This document shows, piece after piece, positions 28,501 to 38,100 of a stretch of DNA of 64,000 nucleotides. Positions within the stretch are counted from its first letter, which is position 1. Every line of letters starts with the position of its first letter. A program made the position numbers and the translations under genes. The notes below the pieces were generated by a model. It made no database searches and was not told where the DNA came from. It worked only from the letters and a program-made list of their open reading frames with translations. The stretch is from positions 992,001 to 1,056,000 of the forward strand of contig NZ_CP094473.1 of the NCBI RefSeq assembly GCF_023347535.1. Direction: 5' to 3'. The stretch is from Faecalibacterium sp. HTF-F (lineage in GTDB: Bacteria; Bacillota; Clostridia; Oscillospirales; Ruminococcaceae).

Positions 28501-31113
28501 CTGATGCCGCACCAGAAAAATGCGGTAGCGCACATTCTGTACGGCAACAATACGCTGCTGGCGCATTGCGTGGGCGCAGGCAAGACCTTCCAGATGATTG
28601 CTGCCGGCATGGAGAGCCGCAGGCTGGGCCTGTCGCAGAAGAATCTCTATGTGGTACCGAATCACCTCACGGAGCAGTGGGGCGCAGATTTCCTGCGGCT
28701 CTATCCCAATGCGAATGTGTTGGTGGCAACGAAGAAGGATTTTGAACCCAGCAATCGAAAGCAGTTCTGCTCCCGTATCGCAACCGGCGATTACGATGCC
28801 ATCGTGATCGGTCATTCGCAGTTTGAGCGTGTGCCGCTTTCCCCGGAACGGCAGAAAGCCATTGTAGAGCGTCAGATCGACGATATTACGCTGGCTCTGG
28901 CCGATGCCCGGAGTGAGGACAGCCGCAGTTTTACGGTCAAGCAGATGGAAAAAACAAAGAAAACACTGGAAGCAAAGCTGCAAAAGCTGAACGACCAGAC
29001 GAGAAAGGATGATGTGGTTACATTTGAGGAACTGGGTGTTGACCGTCTGTTTGTGGACGAGTCACATTTCTATAAAAATATGTTCCTCTACACAAAAATG
29101 CGGAATATCGCAGGTATTGCACAGACCGATGCACAGAAGTCCAGCGATATGTTTGCAAAGTGTCAGTACTTGGATGAGCTGACAGGCGGCAAGGGTGTGA
29201 CGTTTGCAACCGGAACCCCGGTCAGCAACTCGATGGTGGAACTGTACACCATTATGCGGTATCTCCAGTATGACACCCTGCAGAAGATGGGACTGAGCCA
29301 CTTTGATGATTGGGCGGCATCCTTTGGTGAAACCGTCACGGCAATCGAGCTTTCCCCGGAAGGAACCGGCTACCGTGCGAAAACACGTTTTGCCAGGTTC
29401 TTTAATCTGCCGGAACTGATTTCTCTGTTCAAAGAATCCGCAGATGTGCAGACGGCGGATATGCTGAACCTGCCTGTGCCGAAAGCAGAGTACATCAATG
29501 AAGTTCTGAAACCCAGCGAGATACAGGAAGAAATGGTGAGTTCCTTTGCAGACCGTGCCGAGGCTGTACGCAACGGCAGCGTGAATCCGAAGTTCGATAA
29601 CATGCTGAAAATCACCAACGATGGCCGAAAACTGGCACTCGACCAGCGGCTTATGAACGAGATGCTGCCGGATGAGTCGGAGAGCAAGGTCAATCGCTGT
29701 GTGGACAATGCGTTCAAGGTTTGGGAAGAATCTGCGCCGGACAAGGGAACGCAGTTGATCTTCTGTGACTTATCGACACCAAAGGCAGATGGTACATTCA
29801 ACGTATACGATGATGTGCGGGAGAAGCTGGTGGCGAGAGGTGTTCCCCGTGAAGAAGTGGCGTTCATTCACGAGTATAACACCGAAACCAAAAAGGCAGA
29901 GCTTTTTGTAAAAGTGCGCGCCGGACAAGTGCGAATCCTGATGGGGTCTACGCCGAAACTTGGCGCGGGAACCAATATTCAGGATCGGCTGATTGCACTG
30001 CATCATCTGGACTGCCCGTGGAAGCCGTCTGACCTGGAACAGCAGGAGGGGCGTATTCTCCGGCAGGGAAACCGGAATAAGCAGGTGAAAATCTATCGTT
30101 ATGTCACGGAAAATACGTTTGATTCGTATATGTGGCAAATTCTGGAAAATAAACAGAAGTTTATAAGCCAGATTATGACATCCAAGTCGCCTGTCCGTGC
30201 CTGCGATGATGTGGACGATACCGCGCTGTCCTATGCCGAAATCAAGGCACTGGCAACGGGTAATCCCTACATCAAGGAAAAGATGGATTTGGATATTCAG
30301 GTCAGTAAGCTGAAGCTGCTAAAAGCCAATCACACCAGTCAGATTTATAGCTTGGAATCGGATATTGCACGCCGCTATCCGCGAGAAATCGCTGTGGCAC
30401 AGGGTCAGATTGAAGCACTGAAAACCGATATGGAAGCGGCAAAACCGCTTCTGGCGCAGGACAAAGACCACTTCGCTATGGAAATCAGCGGTAAGGTGTA
30501 CAGCGAACGCAAGGAAGCAGGTGCAGCCATTATCGAGGCTTGCAAGGCTTTGAAAGCAGCAGGCACCGAGGGCAGGATTGGCAGCTACGGTGCGTTTGAA
30601 CTGCATTCCCGGTTTGACAACTTCGATAAGGTGTTCCGCCTGTCCATCAAGGGTGCATGGAACTACTCGATGGAAGTCGGCAAAGACCCGCAGGGTAACA
30701 TTCTGCGCGTTACCAATGCGCTGGCAGGCATTGAAAGAACGCTGCCGCAGGTGGAACGCAGACTGGAAACCTTGGAACAGCAGTTGGCGCAGGCAAAGGA
30801 AGAAGCCAAACGTCCCTTTGTGCAGGAAGCGGAACTGGCTGAAAAATCTGCGCGCCTTGCGGAGCTGAACTCTCTGCTCAACATGGATGAAAAGGGCAGT
30901 GAGGATGCGCTGGGAGTGGACGAGGATGCAGCCGAAACCGAAGTTGCAGACAGGCCGCGCCAGCCTGTGAACTATGCAGGCCGCGTTGCAGAGCGCACGG
31001 CGGACAATGTGCGGAAACCCTCTGTACTGGCACAGCTTCATGCAAAGCAGGCAGAGCGCAGCGCAGAACCGCAGAAATCCCAGAAGCGGAAAAGTCACAA
31101 TATGGAACTGTAA
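22558..31113 (+). CDS. Giant DNA methylase / SNF2-type helicase of ICEs
   Basis: 2851 residues from TTG 22558 (AAAGGAGG upstream). Order: an N-terminal ArdC/LtrC-like segment ([20 protein letters not shown], then [10 protein letters not shown]), a dual-coding disordered stretch (about 288-401, see tnpV), two similar domains (about 460-590 and 680-800), acidic linkers, an N6-adenine methylase-like domain ([12 protein letters not shown] at about 1337; NVPFG at about 1400), then a superfamily 2 helicase (GAGKT about 2005, DESH about 2165, [17 protein letters not shown] about 2497) and a basic C-terminal tail ending KSHNMEL. NVPFG differs from the usual NPPF motif, so methylation activity is uncertain. 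Probably protects or processes element DNA in the recipient. Confidence 0.85.
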   Translation: MPQINDIRELAQQNARYVSNSPQDWMSYLDVAARLYRYSFTDTLLIHAQRPDATACAELELWNQKMSRWVNRGAKGIALLDDTGPRTKLRYVFDIADTHLVRGGKTPLLWNLDSHEHEQAILDHLEDTYGLSQTDSINTALMELAQQLTADNLDEAMDGLAYEVADTFLEELDEDNIRVRFRELMTNSIFYTLSRRCGQEPMDVLDDDDFIRIVDFNKLPVLSFLGNAVSEQCEAVLFDIGREMRKIYKKEITQQLEKSVDSLYNTNTDFSTLKHETEENTTKGGQENGVDVLPQGRLSVPESGREGRAADHREVRDAAQDVPEREPKELVSEYADERQAEPASGADRGSSGEPGGNPAGQPEREVSGTEQGERPAGMGGAPEQPDGDGRGDRLEGIGVQLTEPTTEQDLSEAEEEIASAFSLPDLPTVEQQIRAIEAPIQARYADEIALDPEVVDEILRTGSNRSKGRLRLIYNFMVEKTPEEYTEFVKNEYGTGGKGFEIDGAKYAVWFDDLGLRIAAGDTAKGGTLANAFLSWEDVSNRIHELLRQGEYAPQAVLDAARQNALQEHAQTLAYMERDLADGVAEAVFQDTEIFRGGFPELTDRLADLLDDTDFLTDLNDRLSALGEAYAEDKDLMRMHFYKPDKVAALFHQFAKPYQNYSARDGFHWNEYKRFITDDEINGYFTRGSNYSDSRLAIYSFFLNHEDKKVRADFLKDHYGIGGSSHALCGADDSHEDHDGRNIVLERGSYGNSYASVHLNWNQAAGRIDQLIRASEYLKPADYSRMPVYEQEQMAMRVMGFYYHLPNEVERPFPQDLYHEEGRKALVEKLEAPEQAVELLEQMDNALLSVPLDSEEYERKAESLSILHQYVEGTYTIFPEKKRAVEIVGPEQGQISMFDFMEQEPQSKEQSTAAAVEKPRKDVPIADEKPSEQTLQPLPLDAANEYNALKERYPNALVGYEQHGNFEFYGEDAKRVSEFLGSKLLEKETALGKVEVSGFPREQWASQAKKLWKQGESVYLSGQQEDGTHAQTKYFRREEYLPVNTIVELDDREFRVDSVNFEQGTVSLQDMTLAKEARYPIFRMEPLEYIRHLYEQVDVPMEEAVEITVFTALHNAGVAYEDFSPEQMDVIYSVAESGGELEELLNPDFPPEQMQLIADVQNRTDAISRAAAEEALEPLTQQPMTPAEVNHARRQHNLPLDSGAETKQPAQPKQKPINFRITDDDLGAGGPKTKYKANVEAIRVLQTLDAEQRQATAEEQEILSRYVGWGGIPQVFDENNAEWSKEYAELQSLLTADEYKEARASTLNAFYTSPTVIKAMYEALGNMGLSKGNVLEPSCGVGNFMGLVPDSMEKIQMYGVELDSISGRIAQQLYQKNKIAVQGFETMQFPDSFFDCVVGNVPFGNYKVPDKRYDRHNFLIHDYFIAKSLDLVRPGGVVAVVTSSGTMDKKDSSVREYLANRADLVGAIRLPNNAFQRNANTSVVADILFLQKRDRAAVERADWVDLGETPEGYSINQYFAQHPEMVLGEITTESTQYGKQETTVKPIEGADLAKQLKEAVSSIHATITEPEISDDELDVQEEPIPADPSVKNFSFTNVDGQIYYRENSFMNKVELPAVTAERVLGMIALRETTRKLLDCQLHDGSDAEVQLLQNELKQQYTAFKAQYGLINSTANKRAFRQDSSYCLLASLEILDEEKNLKRLADIFTKRTIRKPEPVTSVDTPSEALALSIGEKAKVDVPFMMQLCGKPEQEITDELAGAIFRNPVTQQWETSDEYLSGNVREKLATAETFAENHAEYQINVDYLKRVQPKDLDASEIEVRLGANWVKPEYITQFMREVLKTPNYYVGSDIKATYSEISGAWNISGKSLDRGNPLVTNTYGTMRVNAYKLLEDALNLRDTKIYDTIHDADGDHRVLNKQETMLAQQAQESIREAFKQWIFKDLDRREDLCATYNRIFNAIRPREYDGSHIRFEGMTPEISLMPHQKNAVAHILYGNNTLLAHCVGAGKTFQMIAAGMESRRLGLSQKNLYVVPNHLTEQWGADFLRLYPNANVLVATKKDFEPSNRKQFCSRIATGDYDAIVIGHSQFERVPLSPERQKAIVERQIDDITLALADARSEDSRSFTVKQMEKTKKTLEAKLQKLNDQTRKDDVVTFEELGVDRLFVDESHFYKNMFLYTKMRNIAGIAQTDAQKSSDMFAKCQYLDELTGGKGVTFATGTPVSNSMVELYTIMRYLQYDTLQKMGLSHFDDWAASFGETVTAIELSPEGTGYRAKTRFARFFNLPELISLFKESADVQTADMLNLPVPKAEYINEVLKPSEIQEEMVSSFADRAEAVRNGSVNPKFDNMLKITNDGRKLALDQRLMNEMLPDESESKVNRCVDNAFKVWEESAPDKGTQLIFCDLSTPKADGTFNVYDDVREKLVARGVPREEVAFIHEYNTETKKAELFVKVRAGQVRILMGSTPKLGAGTNIQDRLIALHHLDCPWKPSDLEQQEGRILRQGNRNKQVKIYRYVTENTFDSYMWQILENKQKFISQIMTSKSPVRACDDVDDTALSYAEIKALATGNPYIKEKMDLDIQVSKLKLLKANHTSQIYSLESDIARRYPREIAVAQGQIEALKTDMEAAKPLLAQDKDHFAMEISGKVYSERKEAGAAIIEACKALKAAGTEGRIGSYGAFELHSRFDNFDKVFRLSIKGAWNYSMEVGKDPQGNILRVTNALAGIERTLPQVERRLETLEQQLAQAKEEAKRPFVQEAELAEKSARLAELNSLLNMDEKGSEDALGVDEDAAETEVADRPRQPVNYAGRVAERTADNVRKPSVLAQLHAKQAERSAEPQKSQKRKSHNMEL
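23420..23761 (+). CDS. tnpV: TnpV, encoded inside the giant helicase gene in another frame
   Basis: 113 residues, full length for Tnp[21 protein letters not shown], then [25 protein letters not shown] and a [18 protein letters not shown] ending. It has a strong ribosome site (AAAGGAGGACAAGAAA before ATG). It lies wholly within 22558-31113 on the same strand but in a different frame. The giant frame over the same bases reads a Gly/Glu/Arg/Pro-rich disordered segment. TnpV function is unknown; it is usually found in elements with TnpX-type recombinases. Confidence 0.75.
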   Translation: MELTYYRKGDYLFPNLAVKDEPQTIGKYGMLRRTYLKENRRNWYQSMLMSGRLNQHLAQIEEAAESRVETLLDSLNEKFPAPSKEKDPLAWVAHQNNLTAMAEEIVLKELVYN

Positions 31114-31120
31114 ATAGGAT

Positions 31121-31162
31121 AACCCCGTTAGATCTCTGCAAGGAATCTAACGGGGTATTTTT
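31121..31162 (+). terminator. Terminator after the giant helicase gene
   Basis: CCCCGTTAGAT (31123-31133) pairs with ATCTAACGGGG (31145-31155), followed by TATTTTT. Another in-operon hairpin, placed 16 bp before the next gene. Confidence 0.85.
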
Positions 31163-31177
31163 GAACAAGGAGGGCAT

Positions 31178-31642
31178 TTGCTGACATTAACACCGATCAA
31201 TCTGAAAGCGGCAAACGCATTTGTGCAGCAGTATCACCGCCACCATAAGCCGACACGAGGACATAAATTTTCTATCGGCGTATCGGACAATGGCGCATTG
31301 GTGGGGGTTGCTATCTGCGGCAGACCCGTGGCACGGCGGCTGGACGATGGCTATACGCTGGAAGTTAATCGCCTGTGTACGGATGGAACTCCAAACGCCT
31401 GCAGCATCCTGTATGCGGCGGCGTACCGTGCAGCACGGGCAATGGGTTACAACAGAGTTGTTACCTACATTCTGGAAACGGAAAATGGAGCATCCCTGAA
31501 AGCTGCCGGGTACACCTGTGAGGGCAGGGCCGGAGGCTTGGAATGGAACGGCGCGAAGGCACCGAAACAGGCCGACCAATATCCGCGCCAGATGAAAACA
31601 CGATGGGTCAAGAAAAAGAAGGAGGATGTGCATGGCAGTTGA
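31178..31642 (+). CDS. XF1762-like (GNAT-fold-like) protein
   Basis: 154 residues. LTPINLKAANAFVQQYHRHH, then GHKFSIGVSDN, GVAICGRPVARRL and RAARAMGYNRVVTYILETE match the XF1762 family found in phages and ICEs, which has an acetyltransferase-like fold. The substrate is unknown; a role in modifying DNA or proteins against host defence is possible but not shown. TTG 31178 lies behind AAGGAGGG. It overlaps the next gene by 11 bases. Confidence 0.7.
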   Translation: MLTLTPINLKAANAFVQQYHRHHKPTRGHKFSIGVSDNGALVGVAICGRPVARRLDDGYTLEVNRLCTDGTPNACSILYAAAYRAARAMGYNRVVTYILETENGASLKAAGYTCEGRAGGLEWNGAKAPKQADQYPRQMKTRWVKKKKEDVHGS

Positions 31643-34600
31643 CCGCAAACAGCAGATGAAAGAAATCACGGAACGGCTGGGGCAGGGCGTAAAGGACATT
31701 TTTACATCGGAAATGTACACGACGTACCTGCGCACGATGGCAAAATTCCATAATTACAGCTTCAACAATACGCTGCTGATTGCGATGCAGCGGCCTGATG
31801 CCACACTGGTGGCAGGGTTCAACGCATGGAAGAATAAGTTCAACCGTTACGTCAAAAAAGGCGAAAAGGGCATCCAGATCATTGCCCCGGCTCCCATCAA
31901 GGAAGTGGAAGAACGCGAGAAAATCGACAAGGATACGGGCCTAGCTGTGCTGAACGAAAACGGTGAACCGGAAATGGAACGTGTGGAGTATGTGGTTCCG
32001 AGGTTCCGATTGACGACAGTTTTTGATATATCGCAGACGGATGGTGAACCGATTCCGTCGCTGGAAGTGAACGAACTGACGACCAGTGTCAAAGACTATG
32101 CGCTGCTTACGGTGGCAATCGAGCAGGTATCGCCTGTGCAGATTCGGTTTGATGAAATCGAAGGAGATGCAAAAGGCTATTACAGTGATGCAGACAAAGA
32201 AATCTGCATTCAGGTCGGCATGGGCGAGAGCCAGACCATAAAAACGATGATCCACGAAGTCGCTCATGCGATGCTGCATAACAGCGATTTCATGAAGAAG
32301 AACGGCGAGGAAAAAGACCGACTTACGAAAGAAACCGAAGCTGAAAGCATTGCATTTACGGTCTGCTCGGCTCTGGGCATTGATACGTCTGATTATTCAT
32401 TTCCTTATGTAGCAAGCTGGGCCAGCGGCAAGGAGATGAAGGAACTGAAAGATTCGATGGATACGATTCGATTGACCGCAGCCGACTTTCTGGAAAAGCT
32501 GGAAGCGGCAGTCGCAGAAAGGAGTGCAGAGCGCATGACCGCGATGCAGTATGCGGAAAAGTTGATTGCCGACAAGAAGCAGGGAAAAACGATTTTTGAT
32601 GATGAGCAGCGAAATCTCATCGTGAATTTTGCTTTCAAGCTGGATGATCGGGCAGCAACGGAAGAACTGGTGAACGATCTGGCGGCTGCACTGGCCGAGG
32701 ATGACAAAGAAGAAGCCAACCGCCTGATGTATGATGCACAGGAGAAAATCGAAAATCTCCCAGATGGGATGATTGGCCTTTCGGAAATGCACGATTATGG
32801 CTATCTGCACGATGATGTACTGCCGCTGACGAAAGAGGGCGCACGGGAATGGCATCGGCTGGGCGAGAGGATTTATCCGCTGTTCCGTGATGGCACAGCA
32901 GGCGATTATGCAAGCCAAGAGGAAATCGAGCAGCACGATGGCATTTTCGGCATTAAGGCAGACGCATGGAATGCGATTTTGCTGGAACAGCGGGAAGATT
33001 ATGCAGAGGACGAGTATGCACGCCCGGATTTTCAGCTGACAGTGATAAACCGTGAACAGGCTTTACGACTGTATGACGAGGGAAAGCAGATTTATCTCGT
33101 CCGCATCAGCCCGTGGCCGATTCTTGTCACGGCGCGAGAGGAAATCGAGCGCGGAAGTGATACCTTCCAGATTGCGATAGCTGACTTGGAACAGGTGCGG
33201 AACATGACAGAACAGGAAAATATGCTGCTCAATAGCGGCGAAAAGCAGTTCGGTATTTATCAGATCACAGAACGTGACCCGGAACATAACTATCGTTTCA
33301 TGGGGCTGGACTATGTGCAGAAGAAAGGCATAACGGTTTCCCGTGCAGATTATGACCTGATCTATACCGCACCGCTTACGGAAAAGGACACGCTGGATGG
33401 CATTTATGAACGGTTCAATATCCAGCGTCCGGCAGATTTTACGGGTCATTCGCTGTCGGTCAGCGACGTGCTGGTACTCAATGATGGCAGTACAGTCAAA
33501 GCCTACTATGTGGACAGCATTGGATTTGCAGAACTGCCGGATTTTTTCAAGGAAAGGAATCTGGATTTGCAGAAAGAAAACCTTTTGAACGAAGAACTGC
33601 AGGAAATCGAAATCTTTGATAAGCCGGGTCTTTTCAGCAATGGCCGACTGCGGGATGAAGATGTGCCGGATGGCTTATATCGCTATGATCTGCGCGGCTC
33701 GGACTACGACCCCGGCCAGCCCATTACAGTGGAGAAAACGGTGGTGGTGAACCATGCAGCATCTGTCCTGATGGCCGAAGAACTTGACCTTGGCGCAGAC
33801 GGGCGGCTGGAACTTGGCGAGGATGGGCTGAACTTCACAGGCGCGGAGTTGACCGTGCGAGAGTTCATGGAGGAACAGCAGCAGAAAAGGAATGGTCTGA
33901 TCCACGGCGATTCCGACCACATCGCAGTCGAGGGGCATCTCGGTACATGGTATGCCGTTGATGAAACGGAGATCGGTGGGGAAAAGTTCTTCCTGCTGGA
34001 GCATGAGGAACACGGCGATATGGCGGCTTGTGTTGCAGTCGATGAGCAGGGCAAGCTGGTGGCAGAGGATTTGTGGAACGGCTTCGATGATGAATTTTTG
34101 GATGCGGTAAAAGAGTATCTTTCTGAAAAATGGAATATGCCGAATAAGGATGATGTGGTATCGGAGATCATTGAAAAGGCTGCGCCGGTGCCGGACAACA
34201 GCGCGCAGGACTATTCGGATGTGCCTGTCTACTATGAGCCGTTCAGCTATGCCAAAGAAAATGACGAGGTGGATTTATACCGTACCTCCTATCGGTTGAA
34301 CGGCGAGTGTAAGCAGGCAATCCATGAAGCGATTGCGGACAATTATGACGGGATGCACCTTGGCGATGGTGCAGTCAATCAGGTGGTGAAGCAGTATGGT
34401 ATGGAGCGTGTGGGGTACATTCTTGCGAATACCTTGCGCTACAAAAACTATGATGACCGCTTTTCTCACAGTAATAAGGAATGGGCGGAGCAAGTCGGCA
34501 CCCCGGAGAATAATGCGAGAATCATTAAATTTCGAGCAGATTGGGTAGTTACCAGCCATTCGGCTGTACTGGATGGCTTTGTGACGATGTACCGAGAGAA

Positions 34601-35666
34601 ACTGGAAAAGCAGAAAGAGTTGGAACAGCCATTTGTAAAGCGATTCTATGTGGTCGAGAACCGGCAGGCTGTTCCGCTTGAAATTAAGCGGTTTGGCAAT
34701 CTCAACGATGCAATGTCGCAGTATCAGGCACTTCCGAACCATTATATGAAAGCCTTGGGTGTGGAGAAAAATCCTGATCCGCTGCCGGGTTCACTGGATA
34801 TTTTGCAGTGCAGGAACGGCCTTGACACCATCGTAGAGGACTATAAAACGGTTCCGGGCTGGAATAACCCGTATATCCAGAATCACGTTGTCCAGCCGTT
34901 ACAGGGGGCGTTAGCCGTGCAGGAAGTGGAACTGGCCTACAAACTGCCGGATGCCTATTTTCACATCCAGACCTGTGACGATGGCTTCGACTATACCTTA
35001 TATAATAAAGACTTCACGGAGCGAGATGGCGGCATCCTTGAAACGGATGGAGATAAGCCTGTGCAGGAGGCTATGACAGAGCTGTTGGCAGAGTTTGGCT
35101 GTGATGCAGCAGAGGGCAGGGTCATGGACGCGGCAGAACTGCGGGAACAGGCTGATACGGTGGCTGAACAGCAGGCAGAAGTTTTGATAGAAAAGCTCGC
35201 CGCAGAAAGACCTGCGCCGGAGGAAACACTCAGTTTTTATGTTGCGGAGTGTTTGGAGTTTACGTTTGCGGGAAAGTTCCACGACCATCTGACGATGGAG
35301 GAAGCGTTGGAAGTCTACGACAAGATTCCATCCGAACGGATGAACGCTGACAAGTGCATTGGATTCTGCATCGAGGAAGATGGCGGCTTTGTTGGAATGT
35401 ATGAGTTGGTCGTGAACGATAAAGTGCAGCGTGAGAACATCAACTCCATCAACTATTTCAGGGATGACAAGCTGGTGCAGCAAGCTATTTCCGATATGGA
35501 AAAGCTGATGTCGGAACGGCAGCAGAGTAAAGAGCAGGAACGCAGCAGTACGAAAAAGTCTGTTCTGGATGCCCTGCGCAGTCTGAAATCCAAGAAGCAG
35601 GGGCAGCCTGCACAGGAACAGACCAAACCGCAGAAAAGCAAAAAGAGAGGAGATATTGAGTTATGA
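31632..35666 (+). CDS. ArdC-type antirestriction / YodL multidomain protein
   Basis: 1344 residues from ATG 31632. The alternative ATG 31626 touches the ribosome site. The N-terminus is the ArdC ssDNA-binding domain (MAKFHNYSFNNTLLIAMQRPDA), with the zinc-protease-like MIHEVAHAMLHN at about residue 208. A YodL domain (FGIYQITERDPEHNYRF) lies at about 540, with SLSVSDVLVL after it. More LPD-like domains follow, and a lysine-rich C-terminal tail starts SVLDALRSLKSKK and ends GDIEL. It probably protects incoming DNA from restriction in the recipient. Overlaps the next gene as ATGA. Confidence 0.8.
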   Translation: MAVDRKQQMKEITERLGQGVKDIFTSEMYTTYLRTMAKFHNYSFNNTLLIAMQRPDATLVAGFNAWKNKFNRYVKKGEKGIQIIAPAPIKEVEEREKIDKDTGLAVLNENGEPEMERVEYVVPRFRLTTVFDISQTDGEPIPSLEVNELTTSVKDYALLTVAIEQVSPVQIRFDEIEGDAKGYYSDADKEICIQVGMGESQTIKTMIHEVAHAMLHNSDFMKKNGEEKDRLTKETEAESIAFTVCSALGIDTSDYSFPYVASWASGKEMKELKDSMDTIRLTAADFLEKLEAAVAERSAERMTAMQYAEKLIADKKQGKTIFDDEQRNLIVNFAFKLDDRAATEELVNDLAAALAEDDKEEANRLMYDAQEKIENLPDGMIGLSEMHDYGYLHDDVLPLTKEGAREWHRLGERIYPLFRDGTAGDYASQEEIEQHDGIFGIKADAWNAILLEQREDYAEDEYARPDFQLTVINREQALRLYDEGKQIYLVRISPWPILVTAREEIERGSDTFQIAIADLEQVRNMTEQENMLLNSGEKQFGIYQITERDPEHNYRFMGLDYVQKKGITVSRADYDLIYTAPLTEKDTLDGIYERFNIQRPADFTGHSLSVSDVLVLNDGSTVKAYYVDSIGFAELPDFFKERNLDLQKENLLNEELQEIEIFDKPGLFSNGRLRDEDVPDGLYRYDLRGSDYDPGQPITVEKTVVVNHAASVLMAEELDLGADGRLELGEDGLNFTGAELTVREFMEEQQQKRNGLIHGDSDHIAVEGHLGTWYAVDETEIGGEKFFLLEHEEHGDMAACVAVDEQGKLVAEDLWNGFDDEFLDAVKEYLSEKWNMPNKDDVVSEIIEKAAPVPDNSAQDYSDVPVYYEPFSYAKENDEVDLYRTSYRLNGECKQAIHEAIADNYDGMHLGDGAVNQVVKQYGMERVGYILANTLRYKNYDDRFSHSNKEWAEQVGTPENNARIIKFRADWVVTSHSAVLDGFVTMYREKLEKQKELEQPFVKRFYVVENRQAVPLEIKRFGNLNDAMSQYQALPNHYMKALGVEKNPDPLPGSLDILQCRNGLDTIVEDYKTVPGWNNPYIQNHVVQPLQGALAVQEVELAYKLPDAYFHIQTCDDGFDYTLYNKDFTERDGGILETDGDKPVQEAMTELLAEFGCDAAEGRVMDAAELREQADTVAEQQAEVLIEKLAAERPAPEETLSFYVAECLEFTFAGKFHDHLTMEEALEVYDKIPSERMNADKCIGFCIEEDGGFVGMYELVVNDKVQRENINSINYFRDDKLVQQAISDMEKLMSERQQSKEQERSSTKKSVLDALRSLKSKKQGQPAQEQTKPQKSKKRGDIEL

Positions 35667-35914
35667 GGAATGTGCGTTTTGATGAACTGGAATTGATTCT
35701 GATGGCGATGTTTGAGCAGCCGACACTCAAAGATACGATTCAGGTGTTGACGGAGATCCAGCCGCTTGTGGCAGAGGATGCAGAGATGTCTGCGCTCGTT
35801 CAGCAGACCATCCCGAAGATGCAGCGGTTGAACGAGCATCAGTTCAAGGGGCTGGAGTTGGAGTGGTATAAGCCGGAAGAACCAAACAAGAAAACAGGGG
35901 TGGCAGAGAAATAA
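35663..35914 (+). CDS. Transposon-transfer assisting protein (TTRAP)
   Basis: 83 residues, FDELELILMAMFEQPTLKDT and QTIPKMQRLNEHQF: the short helical TTRAP pattern. Function unknown beyond association with transfer. It shares bases with the stop of the ArdC/YodL gene and with the start of the next, so the three are translated together. ICE C has a homologue at 50205-50411. Confidence 0.7.
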   Translation: MRNVRFDELELILMAMFEQPTLKDTIQVLTEIQPLVAEDAEMSALVQQTIPKMQRLNEHQFKGLELEWYKPEEPNKKTGVAEK

Positions 35915-36723
35915 TGTCAACAGATATGTTTATGATCTACCAGATTAATGATGCTGAGAAAAATCGGGATTACCGCTGCCGCAGTTATGCGTATCAGATC
36001 GAACACGGCTTTATGATAACAACGGACAATTATGAAATCAGCTATTGCGCTAAAGCATCGCAAGGTCTGTTCCCAGCGAAAATTCGTGAAAACATGGAAA
36101 GCCTGAATCCCGACAAATTCAAAATCAGAAAATTTGGTGTCAGTGACGTTATTGCAATCACGGCGGCAGGAAAGACCGCATTTTACTATGTGGACAAAGA
36201 AGCACTGGTAAAGTTCAATGGCTTTCTGGCACCAAAAGCTGAGGGCAGCTATCTGATCTTGAATGAGGGCGGCTATCAGGTAGAAGGTCAAACAGATACA
36301 TGGAAAGTCATTGACGAAAAGAATGTGCAGGAGCAAAGATTTGTGCAGCTTGTCTGTGAACAGACAAAAAAGCAAAAACCGGACATTGTTCTCCATGACA
36401 GTGGAGTTTTGGTGGCGCAGACGATTTACGGATTTGATAGTTCGGTTATGAAGAAAATCGAAAAGTTTCTTCGAGAACAAAAGCCGGAACTGCTGCATCA
36501 TCAGAAGTTTTTGGAGAATGGCACTGCAGAACGTGCCAAAGAATCCGGCACAGAGCAGAATTACAACATGATTGATGGCTGTGTCAACAATAATCCGAAG
36601 AAACCGCGTATCATCGGAAATCGGATTTCGGTCCTTGACCGCCTGCACATCAAGTTGGAAGAGCGAAAACAGAAAAGTCAGCCCCAACAGCAACAGCAGC
36701 AGGAGAGAAGTCGGAAAAGTTAA
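35914..36723 (+). CDS. YodL/DUF4316-type protein with C-terminal tail
   Basis: 269 residues. The N-terminal part FMIYQINDAEKNRDYRCRSY and FGVSDVIAITAAGKTAFYYVD is YodL-like. The C-terminal part (NYNMIDGCVNNNPKK, then ISVLDRLHIKLEERKQK) corresponds to the DUF4316 end and carries the same SV-x3-L-basic tail as the helicase and ArdC proteins. A poly-Gln run precedes the end. Function unknown; possibly a partner or carrier of the anti-restriction proteins. Followed by a terminator. Confidence 0.65.
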   Translation: MSTDMFMIYQINDAEKNRDYRCRSYAYQIEHGFMITTDNYEISYCAKASQGLFPAKIRENMESLNPDKFKIRKFGVSDVIAITAAGKTAFYYVDKEALVKFNGFLAPKAEGSYLILNEGGYQVEGQTDTWKVIDEKNVQEQRFVQLVCEQTKKQKPDIVLHDSGVLVAQTIYGFDSSVMKKIEKFLREQKPELLHHQKFLENGTAERAKESGTEQNYNMIDGCVNNNPKKPRIIGNRISVLDRLHIKLEERKQKSQPQQQQQQERSRKS

Positions 36724-36739
36724 AAATCCGATACAGCGC

Positions 36740-36779
36740 AGAGTGGTGGTTCCATAAAAGGAGCCGCCGCTCTTGTTTT
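36740..36779 (+). terminator. Terminator ending the ICE A transfer operon
   Basis: AGAGTGGTGGTTCC pairs with GGAGCCGCCGCTCT through several G-T pairs over a 6-base loop, followed by TGTTTTG. Confidence 0.7.
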
Positions 36780-36790
36780 GTAACCGAAAT

Positions 36791-36826
36791 GGAAACAAAA
36801 TATTACGAGGATTAAAAATAGTTTCC
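36791..36826. repeat. Inverted repeat GGAAAC/GTTTCC before the XRE promoter
   Basis: GGAAAC (36791-36796) and GTTTCC (36821-36826), 24 bp apart, just upstream of the -35 box. A candidate operator for the XRE protein. Confidence 0.3.
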
Positions 36827-36832
36827 AAATGA

Positions 36833-36861
36833 TTGATATTCTTGGCGAGAGAGCGTATAAT
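36833..36861 (+). promoter_or_regulatory. Promoter of the XRE/IrrE/PIN cassette
   Basis: TTGATA (36833-36838), 17 bp, TATAAT (36856-36861). A near-consensus housekeeping promoter, 28 bp before the XRE start, so the cassette is transcribed independently of the transfer operon. Confidence 0.85.
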
Positions 36862-36888
36862 ATAAGTACAAGAATAGGAGGCGATTAT

Positions 36889-37266
36889 ATGCTGGATGTA
36901 AATATGATAATTGCAAACAATATTCAGGCTGAACTGAAAAAAGAAAACAAAAAGCAAGTTGATCTGGCAGAAGGAATTGGAGTCTCCAAGCAGACAATGA
37001 GCAAAATCATGAATGGTGCAAGAGCAATCAACGCGATTGAACTTCATAAGATTTCTGAATACCTTCATGTGTCGATGGATTCTCTGATGAAGATGCCGGA
37101 AAAGCCGATGGACACGAATGTGATCCATGCGTTTATGGGGCGTGTTAAAACTGAGGAAGCAAGAAAGGGAATCCAACTTGCGGATGAACTGTCCGATATG
37201 ATTCTGTTCCATACTAGGGTGTGCGAGAATGGCAAAAAGATGGAGCAGCCCTGGGAGGATAAGTGA
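36889..37266 (+). CDS. XRE-family helix-turn-helix regulator
   Basis: 125 residues. HTH core QVDLAEGIGVSKQTMSKIMNG (about residues 25-45), then LHKISEYLHVSMDSLM. It is placed first in a three-gene operon, overlapping the ImmA/IrrE-type protease gene by one base. XRE plus ImmA/IrrE pairs classically form a repressor and its protease; they also occur as COG2856-type toxin-antitoxin modules. ATG 36889 follows AGGAGG. Confidence 0.85.
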   Translation: MLDVNMIIANNIQAELKKENKKQVDLAEGIGVSKQTMSKIMNGARAINAIELHKISEYLHVSMDSLMKMPEKPMDTNVIHAFMGRVKTEEARKGIQLADELSDMILFHTRVCENGKKMEQPWEDK

Positions 37267-38084
37267 TGAACAATGTTCTGGAAGATAGCCTCTTTGTAAG
37301 CCAAAACAGGAAATTTGATGAAATCCAATCCATCGTCAGGCAGTTTTCAGCAGAGTATGTCGGCAATTCCATTATCAAGGACAATATCTTTGCTGTCATA
37401 CAGAACTATGCCAGAAAGAAAGAAATCGCGCTGGAAATGCTTCGTTATCCGATCCATGACGATGAATTATGGGCATTGACCTTTTTGAAACAGGATACGA
37501 TTTTTGTATGCGTAAATACAGCACTTCCGCTTTGTAAGCAATTTTTTGCGGCGGCGCATGAACTGTATCATATCTACTGCTATGTGGAAAATGCAGACCA
37601 GAGCTATATAAAAAATGGTTCTATGCTGGATTCGGCAACAGGGAATGAAACAGGAAGAACGCAGGAGGATTTGGAAGCAAATGCCTTTGCAGGGCTGCTT
37701 CTGATGCCGGATCAACTGCTCCATGAGCAGATTCTGCTGTATGGGCTTGATAAAGATTTGGTTACAGTAGATTCTGTCCTGATGCTTATGGATATGTTTG
37801 CAATGCCCTATAAGGCAGTTGTACTTCGTTTGTTTGAAAGTGGAAACATATCTCATCAGCAGGCTGAAAAGCTGCTGGAGGTAGGCTCTGCGGACGTAAT
37901 GGAAAGAGTATCGCTGACAGGTAAGGCAAAACGCTGGCAGCTCGATGGAAAAGGAACAGAATCTTTTGGCACACTCCTTGAGAAAGTTGAGTACAACAGA
38001 CAGCATGAGTATCTGACGGAATCCAGAGAAAAAGAAGATGTGGCCTACCTTACTCAACTGAAAAAAGAGTACGGCCTGGATTGA
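37266..38084 (+). CDS. ImmA/IrrE-type metallopeptidase
   Basis: 272 residues. Zinc motif AAHELYHIYCY (HExxH, about residues 98-108) and the downstream glutamate in LEANAFAGLLLMP (about 138-150) mark the COG2856 protease family, which cleaves XRE-type repressors. ATG 37266 overlaps the XRE stop; a GTG at 37263 is the alternative. The C-terminal region (residues 190-272) is helical and unassigned. Confidence 0.85.
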   Translation: MNNVLEDSLFVSQNRKFDEIQSIVRQFSAEYVGNSIIKDNIFAVIQNYARKKEIALEMLRYPIHDDELWALTFLKQDTIFVCVNTALPLCKQFFAAAHELYHIYCYVENADQSYIKNGSMLDSATGNETGRTQEDLEANAFAGLLLMPDQLLHEQILLYGLDKDLVTVDSVLMLMDMFAMPYKAVVLRLFESGNISHQQAEKLLEVGSADVMERVSLTGKAKRWQLDGKGTESFGTLLEKVEYNRQHEYLTESREKEDVAYLTQLKKEYGLD

Positions 38085-38100
38085 GGGAGGTCAGATCGAA

